From contig NC_034419.1 in assembly GCF_002078875.1 (NCBI RefSeq), positions 18,353,516 to 18,417,515 of the forward strand: 64,000 nt of DNA, written 5' to 3'. The notes under the pieces are model-generated. The model worked only from the letters and a program-made list of their open reading frames with translations, was not told the origin of the DNA and made no database searches. The position numbers and the translations under genes are program-made. The DNA is from Numida meleagris. Its lineage: Eukaryota > Chordata > Aves > Galliformes > Numididae. This document shows, in pieces, positions 13,771-25,890 of the stretch; position 1 is the first letter of the stretch; each line of letters opens with the position of its first letter.

Positions 13771-15087
13771 TCCCTGTAATGATATCCCCCGGAATTATTG
13801 CTGCGATGGGCAGAAATCAAGCCACCCTCATCTCAAGCACTGAACGCTGCAGCACTGTAAGTCTGTTGGCAATACTGCTTTTGTGAGTTTGCTGGAATCC
13901 AGAATGAGGAGGAAACACAACTCCCAGCTCCTGCAGGAGAGCAACATGCCGATTTTCCTTTCCAGAAGGCCCCAGCTCTCCCGCCCCTCACATCGTCCCC
14001 AAGAGTCCACAACCTCTTCAGTATTTCAGGTCTTTCCACCTTACCTCACACCTCAGAGACACGACCTCGCACTCTGGTGCTATCACTTTACTAAATCTGC
14101 TAGCTTTCCTAACTCTGTTTTGCATATCCTTATCATTTCATTATTCTGCAGCATCCTGCAGCTAAGAAACGTTTGAATTAAATAACATATGCAACAGGGA
14201 ATTATGAAATGAAGGCGTATCAGCATCAGATGTTCATCTCACCAATACAAATAACAGGCAGAAAGATTTCTAGGTGCTTATCTTGGAAATATAGACCTCA
14301 CAGGCCCCAAAATCCAGGATCCAAAACGCTCTCTCTATTGTTACCTGAGTGTGAGGGAGAGTTCTGCTGATAATCCGAGCAAGGAAGCAATTGAGTGAAG
14401 TCCTTAAAACTATCCGTATTTCACAAGCATAGAACTTCAATTGCTTTAAAGAGCGCTGACTGCCATTTCCAAATTACATTTCCTTTCAAAATATTTCAGT
14501 GACAGAGTAAAGCATGCCTGCACAACGCGGAGCAGCCTGCACTCACAGCTGAATGGATTTTGGACTGAGCAATACTGAAGCAGCACTCCTGTTTTGAGAT
14601 GAGGATTCCAGGAAGCAGCTGCTGGCTTTCGTCCTTGGTCCCAAATGGAGAGATTGCAATGCGCTTTTTAGGAGAAGAATGGTGATACCATAAATAAATC
14701 ACATCTATTCTTAATCCTGATAGTAGTAAACATGGAAGAATTGGTGACAACAAACTCTTAAATGAGCTTTGTGCCCTATGGTAACATTATGTGGCTGTGC
14801 TCTACTTCTCAGTTGTCAGCTATCTTCTTGTGGTCTTTGCCAGTGCTCGTGAAGATTTATGTTCTTTGCACTGGTTTGATTAACTCAAACCAAAACCCAA
14901 GACAGGCCTTACTGACCTGATTCCTTTGTCACACGGATCTGTTCTTAGTTTGTAGGGACAATAAAAAAATGCTGAGGATTTTTTTCTTGTTTTTGTCTTT
15001 GACTATAACTTACGGCAAAGATTTCAAGGCTCAGTCCAAATGGGAATCTCAGCAAAAACGAAGAGGTTGCAGAGGGACGCTGACAAA

Positions 15088-15349
15088 CAAATAGGATAAG
15101 AGGTCCTGGCCTTCAGTTGCGCCAGGGGAGTGTAAGGTTGGATATTAGGAACAGTTTCTTCTCCAAAGAGCCATCAGGTGCTGGCACGGGCTGCCCAGGG
15201 AGTGGGGGTGGGGGGTCACTGTCCCTGGGGGTGTTCCAGGAACATGGAGATGTGGCCCTGAGGGACGTGGGCAGTGGCTGTGGTGGGATGGGTTGGGTTG
15301 GAGGATCTCAGAGGTCTTTTCCTACCTGAATGAGTCTACGGTTCTATGA
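15088..15349 (+). mobile_element. CR1 LINE 3' end, about 260 bp
   Basis: The order of motifs matches the CR1 3' region: AGTTGCGCCAGGGGAG, GGTTGGATATTAGGAACAG, GGGCTGCCCAGGGAG, TCACTGTCCCTGG, GGAGATGTGGCCCTGAGGGA, GGATGGGTTGGGTTGGA, then a TTCTATGAC tail. The element is on the plus strand, 5'-truncated and without its reverse transcriptase. It shares distinctive wording (GGCAGTGG, GTGGCCCTGAG) with the complement of the 29.8-30.2 kb copy, so both belong to one subfamily. The small open frame across it (15117-15329) is not a gene. Confidence 0.95.
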
Positions 15350-17872
15350 CAGTAGCCAGAACATTCTCTGAAGATCATTGCCGGAGTGTTGGGGTGGCAG
15401 GACCTCGGTGCTCGCTGGCTCGCCACACTCAGGCAGCTCTAAGTGAAAGCAAGGTCTCGCTGAGCACACGGCTCCTGGGCACCGAGCAGCTGCCTTGTCT
15501 TTGCCCACTGGGTTTGTGGCTTGATGAAACTGCAGGCTGCTGAAGACACTGGAAATTCCCACGGGAAATTTATTTTAAGGCTGAACTGTTTTATAAATAA
15601 TTTACTGCAATTGACAAGAATCAGAATAAAAAATAGTGAAGTCATCTTAAACTTTTAGATAGAATTTAAGGGAGAAAAAAAACCACCTGATCCGACACAA
15701 TCGATGCAAAAGTCACTCCCAATACAGAACAAATGCAGAACAAAAGAAAGAGGCAGATGAAAAGGAGCAGCTGTTGCCTGAGACCAGTGAACTGTGAAAG
15801 CGAGCATCTGAATGCTCACAGCTGTAATGGCTTTTGCTGTGAAGTTCCCAGCACTGCCTACAACGCGCTGCAGGCTGACCTGAGCTACCGGCAAACCAGC
15901 TCAGCAATGGCTGGAAGTCAATCACCAGAACAGGTATAGAGCAGCCAGCAATGCATATGGTGTGCTTCCAGAATGCTGGCTGTAAGGAAGCTTGTAACAC
16001 AGGGAGCACCCGGCCATCATCACAGCGAAAGCCCAAAGAGGAGTGTGTAAATCTAAACTAACGCGTCACGAGAGAAAGACACTGCAGCCACGCACCCACT
16101 TTGCTCTTCTGTTTGCCTTCAGCAGAGTCTGCTCATGACTTCTTATCTTATTCCTTTTCCCTAAAACAATCGGATGAATCTAACCCAGGAAAACACATGG
16201 CCTTTACCTCCCGCATCCCTGGAGAGCCAACAACTCCGAGTCCGTGGGGAGCAGCAGCATCTCCACCTTTTAATAACCTGTATCACAAAACTCCCAGTTT
16301 ACTCATATATATAAGTAACCAGGAGATAGAAGACCAACATACATCATCGAATCCCTGGCACATGCCTAGAATCCCAGGTCTGTTTTATCTACCCAGGTTG
16401 TGTTTTGTTTGATGATGTAGAAACTAAATTAGCAGAGCCCAGTTTCCGCATCCACAGCCAGTGAAATCCTGTGGCAAACATGAGTTATTTCAACATAAAA
16501 TTCAGCAGGAAAAAAAAAAGTTCATTGAAGGTCACCCTTTTGGTTATTTTTCTTCTCAAAAAAGAAATGTAAAAAAATAATTGAAGTGCCTCCAGTGACA
16601 ACCAGCATGGGGTAAAACAAGGCAATTTTGTTACAGCTGATGGAATTAGCATGAGATAAGTAAAGGTTAAATGTCAGCATAGAGCACAGAGGCTTCCAGG
16701 AGGGGACAGGATGAGCATAAGGCCCTGGCTGCTGCAGCTGGGGGATTTCAGAGCTACCTCATGATGTTCACAGTCTCTTACAACTGAAGGTGAAATTGTC
16801 AAGCTTTCTTTTTTTTTTTTTTAAATGTTTGAAGAATTTAACTTCAGTGTTATCCACATAAGAGAGCAGATGAATGCGGTTACTTTGAATGGTGTCCTTC
16901 ATACAAAGCAATCTGCCAACAATTCAGATTATAAGTTACAGTTAATATGAAGTATAAAGGAAGCACAGAAGATACTGAAATATGAAATAAGAGAATAATT
17001 TATCTAGATAAGATCCTAAACGAAACATAGTTAACGAAGCTGAGAAATCTAAGTAGGTTACTCTGCAGATTACAGAGAGAAGAGTTCTCGAATACGCAGA
17101 TAAAAATGTTAGGAGTAAAGAAGAATACAATAATATGACATTTCTAAATAAATACAAGTGAATCTAAGCTTTATCATCACCTTTCCTTTTTGACTATAAA
17201 AAAAGAGTTGTGAAGAAAAAGAACAGCCTCATCATTCTGCCAGCTGCTTTTATCTCACGGGGTAGGCTCCAAGATCGCATCCTTTGCATTTCGTCCTTTC
17301 CATCATCCCAGCACTGCCTGCAGGAGCAGCCGCTCCCCTATCGCTGTCACTCCCCGGGGCCAGTGTGCAGCTGGAATCATTTACCACCACCAACACGAAG
17401 CCAAACACTGAGGGAACGCAGCATTTTCAGCAAAGGCATCGCTGCACCAACTGCAGCTCCGAGACGGGCAATGGGATTTCACCATCACTCTCTCCATGAC
17501 ACTGCTCCATTTCACTACTAACTAGTGATTATGTATGTATTTGTTAAGCAACATAAGACTGAAGCAGTGATCCCAGAAGCCCCATCGAACTGCACCTGCA
17601 GCAGAACTGACCTGCCAGGTCTTAGCAAAGGGAAAGCTTGCAGGCTGCTCAGGAGCTCCTGTTAAGTTACATATAACGCAAGAGGGAACAGTGCCTTTTA
17701 GACTGAGTTTCCATAACATGAGAATGGGCGTTTACCTATTATCAAGTTTCACTAAGAACAAAGAAAGCCACAAATACAGATAAAATTTGATGTGGCCCTG
17801 CAGCATTATAGCAGTTTTCAAGAAGGAAAAACGTTTTCAATTGAATGTTCACATCGTACCTGAGGGTTAACC
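15350..17872. other. Non-coding stretch, no gene seen
   Basis: Short open frames only (up to 107 codons), none with recognisable composition. It contains an A10 run at 16510-16519 and a T14 run at 16809-16822, and is AT-rich from 16900 to 17200. Confidence 0.5.
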
Positions 17873-18493
17873 ATGGGCTGTTCTCATTCCATGCAGCCCC
17901 AGCATGGCCCAGCAGCTCTTGGCCTACATGGGATAAGGCAAGAAGGTAAGCTGCCAGCCCACAAGCTTATATTCAATAACAGCATTTTGCACATGGTGCA
18001 TAAGAGATGCATACAAGCATGCAGAAAGAAATTTGTGTGTCACCAACATGTATTTCACAGGGCTCTAAAAGGGAAGTTCTCACAGAATTTCCTGCAGGAA
18101 GAGCTGCTGGGATCCCAGGGCAGCAGTCAGCCCTCTCATTCCACACCAGCCTCAAATCCTGTACTTTGCATCCCGTCTGGCTCTGTGTCTGTCTGCCACC
18201 TTCAGCTTTCAGCTCCTGCAGAAAATAGCACACCGAACAGCAAGAAGTCTGCTGCTAAAACTGCATTAGATTTCTCTCCCCCAGAGCAGAAAGATATCAG
18301 ATTAAAAATGCACCATGGAAAGACAATGTTTTCCAAAGGCTCTGCCAGGAGGAGGAGTTTTCTGGTGCCCAGACCCTCAGAGCCCCACCTGCCCCGCAGC
18401 ACAGGACGGGGCCGTCAGGACGAGCAGCCAGCAACGCAGTGCGACCTGCTTTTGTGGAGCACCACCCAGGGCAGTGCAGAACTGACCCACTGA
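17873..18493 (+). other. 206-codon ATG open frame, unproven
   Basis: The frame opens at an ATG in a strong initiation context (A at -3, G at +4) and begins MGCSHS, which on a real protein could be a myristoylation-type N-terminus. The rest has no domain, repeat or transmembrane segment that I recognise and is rich in Ser, His and Gln. No promoter is evident and the direction opposes the regional skew. A frame of this length is expected by chance at roughly the one-per-window level, so it is probably fortuitous. It overlaps by about 55 bases another plus-strand frame that runs on to 18816. Confidence 0.12.
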
Positions 18494-18540
18494 CCACTCC
18501 CAGAACAAACCCAAACATCGTTCCATTGCCCAGTTTCCCA

Positions 18541-18816
18541 GTGCTGCAGGCACCACCAGTACCAGCCACATACTGGGAGAGCAACCAGCGCTCACCCACC
18601 GGTGCCATACCTTGCTGTTACACCTCCAGACGCTACAGCCTGACTAAACCCACTGAGGGCAGCAGAAATGGTTTGATTCCATCACTGGAACTGGGATCTC
18701 ATTCAGTGTCAGGCTTCACCTCCAGAAATAGTTCTCGCAGCTCAGGCAGCTCATTTTCCTCCCGAGCTGTTGGCAGCCGATCAACTACCACCACTACTAA
18801 AAGCAAGCGCCGGTGA
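18541..18816 (+). other. Open frame with Ser/Arg/Thr-rich basic tail, possible terminal exon
   Basis: This is the second part of an open frame that extends from 18439 (a GTG, so no true start there). A pyrimidine-rich run ending TTTCCCAG at 18533-18540 could serve as a splice acceptor, giving an exon of about 92 codons ending at TGA 18814-18816. The inferred C-terminus is Ser-rich (SSRSSGSSF), then a five-Thr run and ends KSKRR. This composition is more protein-like than the other frames, but I cannot match it to a family. The direction opposes the inferred minus-strand transcription. It could also be a chance frame. Confidence 0.18.
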
Positions 18817-21500
18817 CAGATGATCTGAGGGCTGTTAAACTTGACAAGGATATAGTTCGAGTCCCATAAAGCTTTGTGCTAGGCCTACCTGAGAATTGGC
18901 AGTTCCTCCTCTCTCAGCACCTGTAGAATTCGGCACTGGGCAACCCAGCATCGCAGCGGGGACTGGTTCTCCTTCCTTCCACCACTGCTGACACCAATGG
19001 GACATCGCAGGGATGCCCAGGCCTCTCCAGCAATGAATTTTTCCTGTAAATAAATACAGAGAGATCTTCAGCCTTTGGTACACAAAGCAACTCACTCGGT
19101 TACAAGAGCCCAGATTATTCATCTCTCTCCTTCGCAGGCCCCCAAATTGAGAAATGCACTCTTTTTAAATTATTCATGACATTATTATTACTAGAAGTCA
19201 AAGCGCCATTTAATGAAATAACATTTTAGAAGTAGGTTTGCATTAAAAGCAGAACACCACATAGTTAAGAAATCATTTCTCTGTTAGCCTGCTGAATTAC
19301 AAGAGAAATGGGTCCAAATCATGTTTGGAGCTTGAGACATAACTCCTCTCTGCTACTCAAATCAATACATGATTTAATCGTGTTTTATTGCTTTCTTTGC
19401 TTCAGTCTGGGGTCAGGAAGGACCCTGAGAACTTCCCATCTGCTGTCTTCCCAAGCCATTTTCACTCAACACACACCTGGATTTTAATTCCAGCCTTCGA
19501 GCCTCCTCCAGCTGCAGGGCAACAGGGAGATGTGAGCGAGCACACAGCCCGGGTCAGCCCCCGACCGCCCCTCCAGGCTGCGCCTCGTGCAGAGGCTCTT
19601 CCTCGAAGGTCGCCTTCTGAAGCTGCCACCAAAACTATGATGGAAAAAATGTAATTATTATACACGAGTGGTTATTACATACAAGTGCTTGGCACTCCAG
19701 GAGGGCTCTGCTAACACACTGCGCTGCTCTCCGAGCGCTGCACAGCACACCTACTGCTGGAAATGCTACTTTATGTACAGCTTCAGATGATTATTGCAAG
19801 TTTTCAGAAAGAAATGGAATACTAGGAAATGCAGTATTTCAATACTAGACGAAGAACTTTGTTTCATTTCTCAGCGTGCCCCAATTCACCAAGCACTCCT
19901 TCAGATTAGAGCAGTCTTTTTCTCATAGACCAGGAAGAGATGGATTTCCAAATCTGCGATACTGACTGATATGCAATGCTAGAAGCACTATGCCCAGAGG
20001 ATGAAATCCCATGCAGTACGTATGGGCCCCTTTAACTCCCTGGCTTTCTTGAATTTTTCTGAAAATCCTTAGTCTGAAGTTAGATATCTGTGGCCACGCT
20101 CTCTCTGTCTTCCACCTCTCTGATACCAACACATGGGGCTGAGTGCTCTGTTCTGACGCGTACTCTGGGAAATACCTACAGTTCAATTAGAAGCAGTACA
20201 AATCCTAAAACTAGAAACATTATCTGAAAACAAACTGCTGATTTTTTGTTCTCCACGAGTCTCTAGGGAGAGACATTCAATTCTTAGAGTATTTATTTAA
20301 AGCTTAAAAAAAATAACCCAAACCTGACATATATCCCATAGGCTGGAAATGCAGTTTAGAGCTTGACTGAAGGAATTAATGGAAGACTGCGCTGTGGGTG
20401 GAGGCCGTGCCTTTATCCAGCCGTCCATCTCCCTAAAGGCGCATGGCCAGAAACAGACCCTCAGTACCACTGCTCCCAGTTGGCTGCAGCATTAATTCCG
20501 ACTGCTTTAGTTAGGGTTTGGTAAGAGTACATTCATCCCTGGAACCAACTGATGACCTTCAGTGAAAATTTGTCTTGTGTGCACTCAGCTCCTCCTCCCG
20601 ACTCTGGGTAGAACAAGCACTGATTTGCCATTTCTCACCGCTTCCCACTGGGGCTTAAATCTGTCCCCTGCTTTTAGACAGCTGTTTCTTTTGCAAGATA
20701 CATAAATAGAAAGATTGCAGAAATTAAGCAAAGATACCAGAAGACTCCAATTATATAAAAAACAAATTGGCACCTGGAGGATCGTATGGCAAGATAAACC
20801 TTCCCACAAGTGTTTATTATTTCTTAGTAAACAGAGATGCTGGAAGCAAAATTACTGCTTCCTGCATACAGCAAAAGGATTTGTTTGGTAAGCTGAAAGC
20901 AAAACAGACAAGCGCGGCTCAGTTATGTTCACATGAAAAAAACTTCCATATAGAACTCGAGTCCGGGTGCACGTCTCCCAAAGGCACATTGTGTTTCACA
21001 TGCACAGCTGGCGTAGCAGGGGCTCCTGGCCATAGGCTCAGGTCCCCCCAGAGCTGCAGGTCCATCCCCACGGCACAACAATCGCCTTCTGCACTTTCTT
21101 CTCCTCTTTTATGGCCATCAAAAAATCCCCATATTTGAAGAAGCATTTTTCCTCCATTGTGCACTAATGGTTAATTCACCACACGGAGAAAAGCAGTACT
21201 TAGAGATCAATTTTACAGCTGGAATTGCAAAAAGTCTGAAGAACAACTTCTCCATTCCAGGCATCATGGTAGGGCGTGGATTTGAAGCAGCCTCAGACTG
21301 CAGAGGTGGCACTGCCTGCACCAGCACTGCCAGCAGCAGCTGTCGGCCTTTGGCTTCCAGTGGCACTGGAGCGGCACGTGGGACCTTGCTGGAGATGTGC
21401 TCCCTTCCATTCTCTTCCGTCCACAATCTCACTATTGTTCCAGCACCTGAATTATGCAATGTCAAGATGATAACAAGACTGAAATGCATTTAAAAAATAA
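18817..21500. other. Non-coding stretch, no gene seen
   Basis: Open frames on both strands stay at or below 123 codons and shadow one another. Pieces with TAAT cores occur at 19150-19330. No CR1, tRNA or simple repeat of note. Confidence 0.5.
19150..19330. promoter_or_regulatory. AT-rich unique block (possible conserved non-coding element)
   Basis: Repeat-free block with ATTATTATTACTAG, CATTTAATGAAATAACATT and TTTGCATTAAAAG, resembling homeodomain/POU-type enhancers. Conservation cannot be judged here. Confidence 0.2.
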
Positions 21501-24500
21501 AAACCAATGGTGCTGTAATACTTGCGTTGCTCCATTTCCTACAGCTAACTTTCTAAGACAAGGGCATCAGTCCTTGCAGAGATGAGTACATAACCAAGTA
21601 TGCTTACTCCAACATGCAATACCTGGAAGGACTTTGTGCATCACGGCCATGATGGGAAGAGCGCAGTGACATCCTCATCCTCACCAGGGTCCTCTTGTGT
21701 CCAGCTGCCCCAAGGAGTGCCAGGTTCTGATGACTTCGGAGTATGAAGAATGAGAAAAGCCCTCCAGAGACAGAGGTTACACAGCCAACAAGAGAGAGAT
21801 GAGACAACACGGGTGGTCAGGAAGAGATGGAGTGGGAGAAACATGTGATGAGATCTGAGCATCTGTGACAGGATTGGCACCAAACCCCTCATCTCTGTAC
21901 TGGTACTGGGATGATAAAAGCAAGTAGTAAGAAAGCAAAATGTTCTTTCCTTGCTGCTCCTGAACACAGAGCCCATCTGACAAAGCTCAGAGACCTGCTG
22001 TCCAGCTATATTTTGTATGTTTTTACATTCAGCAAATTTGCTATGTCTTCTGATATAACACTATGTCATACTTCTGCATAGAATAAATAACTTCCTTTGC
22101 ATATTTATGAGCACAGACCATCATGAAGCTACCTAAAAAGTTTCAGTATTCACAGCAAAAGAAGCAAACAGAGAGAGACAGAGGGCAGACCTATTTGCCT
22201 TTCACCTAATCACCAAACTGACTGCAATACTCCTTCATGTCCAACATTGCATCTCGGCCTTATTCTGAGCCAAGGAACATTTCAGCTCCGCGCTCAGCTG
22301 GCAGCACAGCGCTTTAATAGCCACTTACTGAGAGCTGCACTGGTGGTTGAGATCTGCCACCACATTAATCTCACCCCGTAATTAGCTACCTGGGGAAGAT
22401 ACGTATTATTCAGAGGACCTAGGCTAAAGAAAACACAGCCCCACAGGTTTGAAACTCCTGACTTCCTTCCCTTCCCAGCAGCAGGAAGGGAGGCACATCC
22501 CTCACTGCACTGACACAACAGAGGACAGTTTTGCTCTGTGTGCTGCGAAGTGCAGTCCTGAAAGATGAACTGAAACATCACCGCAGAAGTCAAAACGGCT
22601 TCTGATACGAGCACAAACCCCTGCACCTACAGATCTCCAGCAGCACGTTATAAAGAGGCTGCAAGGTATCATACAGTATTTATGAGCACGAGATATCTAC
22701 TATAGATTAATTCATAAATTCCCCATCCATAATTTATAGTCTATTTACAGAGCAGAACAGTCATCGCACAGCAGCCACCACAAATGCATTCACTTAAACT
22801 TCAGGGCACTTGTAATGACTGCTCAGAAATAAGAAGGCCATAACAAACCAGGCACAGCCGAGGACAGGCTGACTGAAAAGCACAGGAGTATAAAGAAAGG
22901 AAATGCATTTTTAAGGCAACTGATGTACTATAAATTTTTAATGCTCCATAAAAATCTTTCATTTACTTAGGAATATTTATATAGCATTAAGTACATTATT
23001 CCAATTCAGAGTGCGAATTAGTCTTAACTTCTTTTATGGAGCACTTGGATTTGCTATCCTGAATCTTACCCCCATGCTTAACCCAGTACCAATTATAGCT
23101 TAACACATTATTTGTACCAAAACACCGTACCTTCACTTCCTCAAAAATCTTCCCTGAACACAACTACTGCCTCCAAGGGATCATCCCAAGCATCCGTCCA
23201 TCAGGTTTTTAGGGTAGTGCGCAACAAATGGGATCATTAAAACCTGAACAGCTCAGTAATTGGCGCAGGTGTAACACACACTTCATGTTCATGGATGTGC
23301 CCAAAGGCCCTGGTCAGTACAGACTGGGTGTGGGGTTCTTCCTCCCCCATCAGCTGGCTGGAGGAAGACCCATGGCCATAGGACACTTATACAGGAGAGC
23401 ATGCTCCTACCGGAAAACTGATGTGTTAGAAAGCCGTGGTTTAACTGTGGCTCACGAGGCCCAGGACACACCATGAGTTTGGGTTTCTGGTTGAGTTACT
23501 CAGATAACTGACAGCTACAGCTCAGCACAGGGCCAGCACCCCTCGTTACTCAGCTGAATGAGCTCGCTGGGACAACGCACACCGTCCTCTTTTTGATGAT
23601 GGATTTTGCTCGTTAAATGTCTTCACAGTGACCCTCTGCATACATGCAAAGTCTTTAAATCGCTGTTTAATTTGAACAAGTTCTCAGAAGGAGAGAGAAA
23701 GGTTTGAGGATTCTTTGTTTTTGTAGAAGTCCACATCCACCTCCCAGCCAGAGCCACACCAACGAGCATCAGAGATGGGACGCAGCTGTTCAGGAGCAGT
23801 TTGCCTTGTACACAAGATTGCACAGAGAAAGAAACAGCAGAGAAGTACATTACTGACGATGGAAGATGTCACGTCCCCGGCACAGCAATCTGTCACCAAG
23901 CCATCAGCGCAGCGACAGCCGCCTGGTTCTGCCGGTGGCACCATCACTCGGTGACGAGCTCCGTTGTTCACATTGTTTTGGTAAGGAGCTACAGCTAATT
24001 AGTTACCTAAAGCTTAGGTATCTGTGGCTCAATCATTTCACCATTATTTCTGCCACGCCCGATAGCAGAACAATTGCTTGTGTTTGTAGCACTAGATCTG
24101 AGGAGGTAAATCCTCCAGCACGGTGTTTTTCACTCTCCTAGTCATGTTTAATTGGCTGCCACGGACAAAGCTTATTTATGTATTTCAGCTTCTTTAATCT
24201 CTGATCGCTGTTCTGGTTTTTGTTAACACAATCCATCACACGAAGCATTGGGTTATTTAAGAAGATTAGTGAGACGTACCACTGAGAACCATGCTCACAG
24301 TTACAAATGAAATCCACCGTGTTTTAGAAATTGGTTGAGCGCGAACTTGGAAAGTTACTTGGAACGTGTTCCCTAGGCCTGTTTCACACAGTTGTGTAGA
24401 TGGGAGAGTAACTCTGACGCTGCTTAATGCATCAAAAGGACAAGCCTCCACCTACAAAATCTGCTGTTGTGTGTGATATGCATTAATCCTTAAAAAAAAA

Positions 24501-25000
24501 AAAGAAATCCTCAAACAAAACACAAAAAAAAAAAGCAGATTAGGAATAATGTTCTGCTGACAGTATGATCGATGTCAATTACGATTACTCCCATGCTCCC
24601 ATGAAACCAGTCCTCCCTCACGCAGAAAAAGGGGAACACTGACTGCAAGGACACCTCAGCACTGACACAGCTCAGTCTCCTGCAGGAAGAACTGACCGCC
24701 TGTCTTACCACGTACCCAGTGAAAGTCTATTCTGTTCAACGCTGCTTCAAAATGCAAGCCACAAAGCCATCAAAGAGCAACAAGAGAAAAGTCATTTTTC
24801 ATTATACTTTCAAGATGCTGCTGAGATAAAGCTATTAAACTGAGTGTCTGATATATGCAAAAGGTTGAACCATTCCACACGCACTTCTTGCGTGGCTGCT
24901 GCAATGAACAAAGGTCACTGATGACAACAGGAGGCAGAAATTGGGCTATTTTCTTTGGAGAGGTGGGAGCACATCCGCCGACTCACTTCAAGCCATGTTC
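21501..25000. other. Non-coding stretch, no gene seen
   Basis: AT-rich, unique sequence without recognisable genes; open frames reach 111 codons. Two A-runs (12 and 11) sit at 24492-24503 and 24524-24534. Confidence 0.5.
22660..23110. promoter_or_regulatory. AT-rich unique block, possible conserved non-coding element
   Basis: About 450 bp of repeat-free AT-rich DNA with clustered TATTTATA/CTATAAAT-type and TTAAT motifs (for example at 22677-22750 and 22925-23000). MEF2-like and homeodomain-like sequences recur on both strands. Candidate only; base composition alone could explain it. Confidence 0.22.
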
Positions 25001-25639
25001 TTTACCTAACAGGAATATTCTGGCCCTTGATAAATCATTTTTTAAGCCAAGGCAGAACAGCTGTCACTAAACCCACCATTTTGTTTCTCCAGCAGGCTGA
25101 CTTATTAAGAAATCCACTTGAGCTCTCATTTCTCAATTCACTGCTGGTGACTTTGGAGAAAAGAATTTCCCACCCATCACAGAAGCTTTCCCCTAGATAT
25201 TAGCAGAGCTTAATGCTGATCTACAGAAGATGTGTTAGAGGAAGTCACTGTGCCAAGTGAATATATTCTGTGTCCACACGTGCTTCAAGTTCAGAGTATG
25301 GGATAACTTCTCCAGAAACAGCATGCTCCCCAAGATTCACTGGCAAAAACACACACAAGACCTTGGTTCAAAGGAGGATATCCAGAAACCACATCGGTAT
25401 TCAGGAAAGGAGAAGCAAAGCACTTGGACATGCATGTAATTGAACTGCAAGTGGACTTGCTGGGGGTGCAGTGTGTTGTATGCCATTTACCCTGGGAACT
25501 GGTAGCATCCATCTTCCCAAAGCTGCTGGCACCAATCACCAACTGCTACCACCCATCCATGCATCCTGGTAAACACCTGAGCACTTGTGAAAACTGCACT
25601 GTAATGTTCATCTTCAAGAAGAACTGACTGAGGGAAATG

Positions 25640-25890
25640 ACTAGTAAAATGCAAGAATGTTTAATTGGCATATTGTTAGCAGAAGGACATAAATTGCCAA
25701 CTATAATACATCGAATAAATTAGCATTGCTAGCTTGCTGAGGACTGATGCATTATCATGCAATTCACATGGAGTTTTTAATTATTCAGAAAGCAAATGAA
25801 TTATTTTCAAGCTTGCATTTCCTTGTTTCATGTTGTCCTTGTGGCTTTAAATACATTTCCAAAATCTTTTTAAATCCAAGCACTCGGAAT
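25640..25890. promoter_or_regulatory. AT-rich unique block (possible conserved non-coding element)
   Basis: Contains TTTAATTGGCATATTG, AATAAATTAGCATTGCTAGC, CATTATCATGCAATTC and TTTTTAATTATTC, that is, several homeodomain- and POU-like cores within 250 bp of repeat-free DNA. Candidate only. Confidence 0.25.

Larger units (their letters stand above)
8801..15087. other. Non-coding stretch, moderately GC-rich in places
   Basis: The longest open frame in the window by track length (236 codons, 8804-9514, plus) opens at TTG rather than ATG and has Cys/His/Trp-rich, low-order composition typical of a chance frame. Two small adjacent dyads occur at 9065-9077 (GGCAC/GTGCC) and 9098-9111 (GGGCG/CGCCC). 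A CAG|GTAAGA donor-like site lies on the plus strand at 11010-11018. Homopolymers occur at 11339-11349 (T) and 11422-11433 (A). No gene is recognised. Confidence 0.5.
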
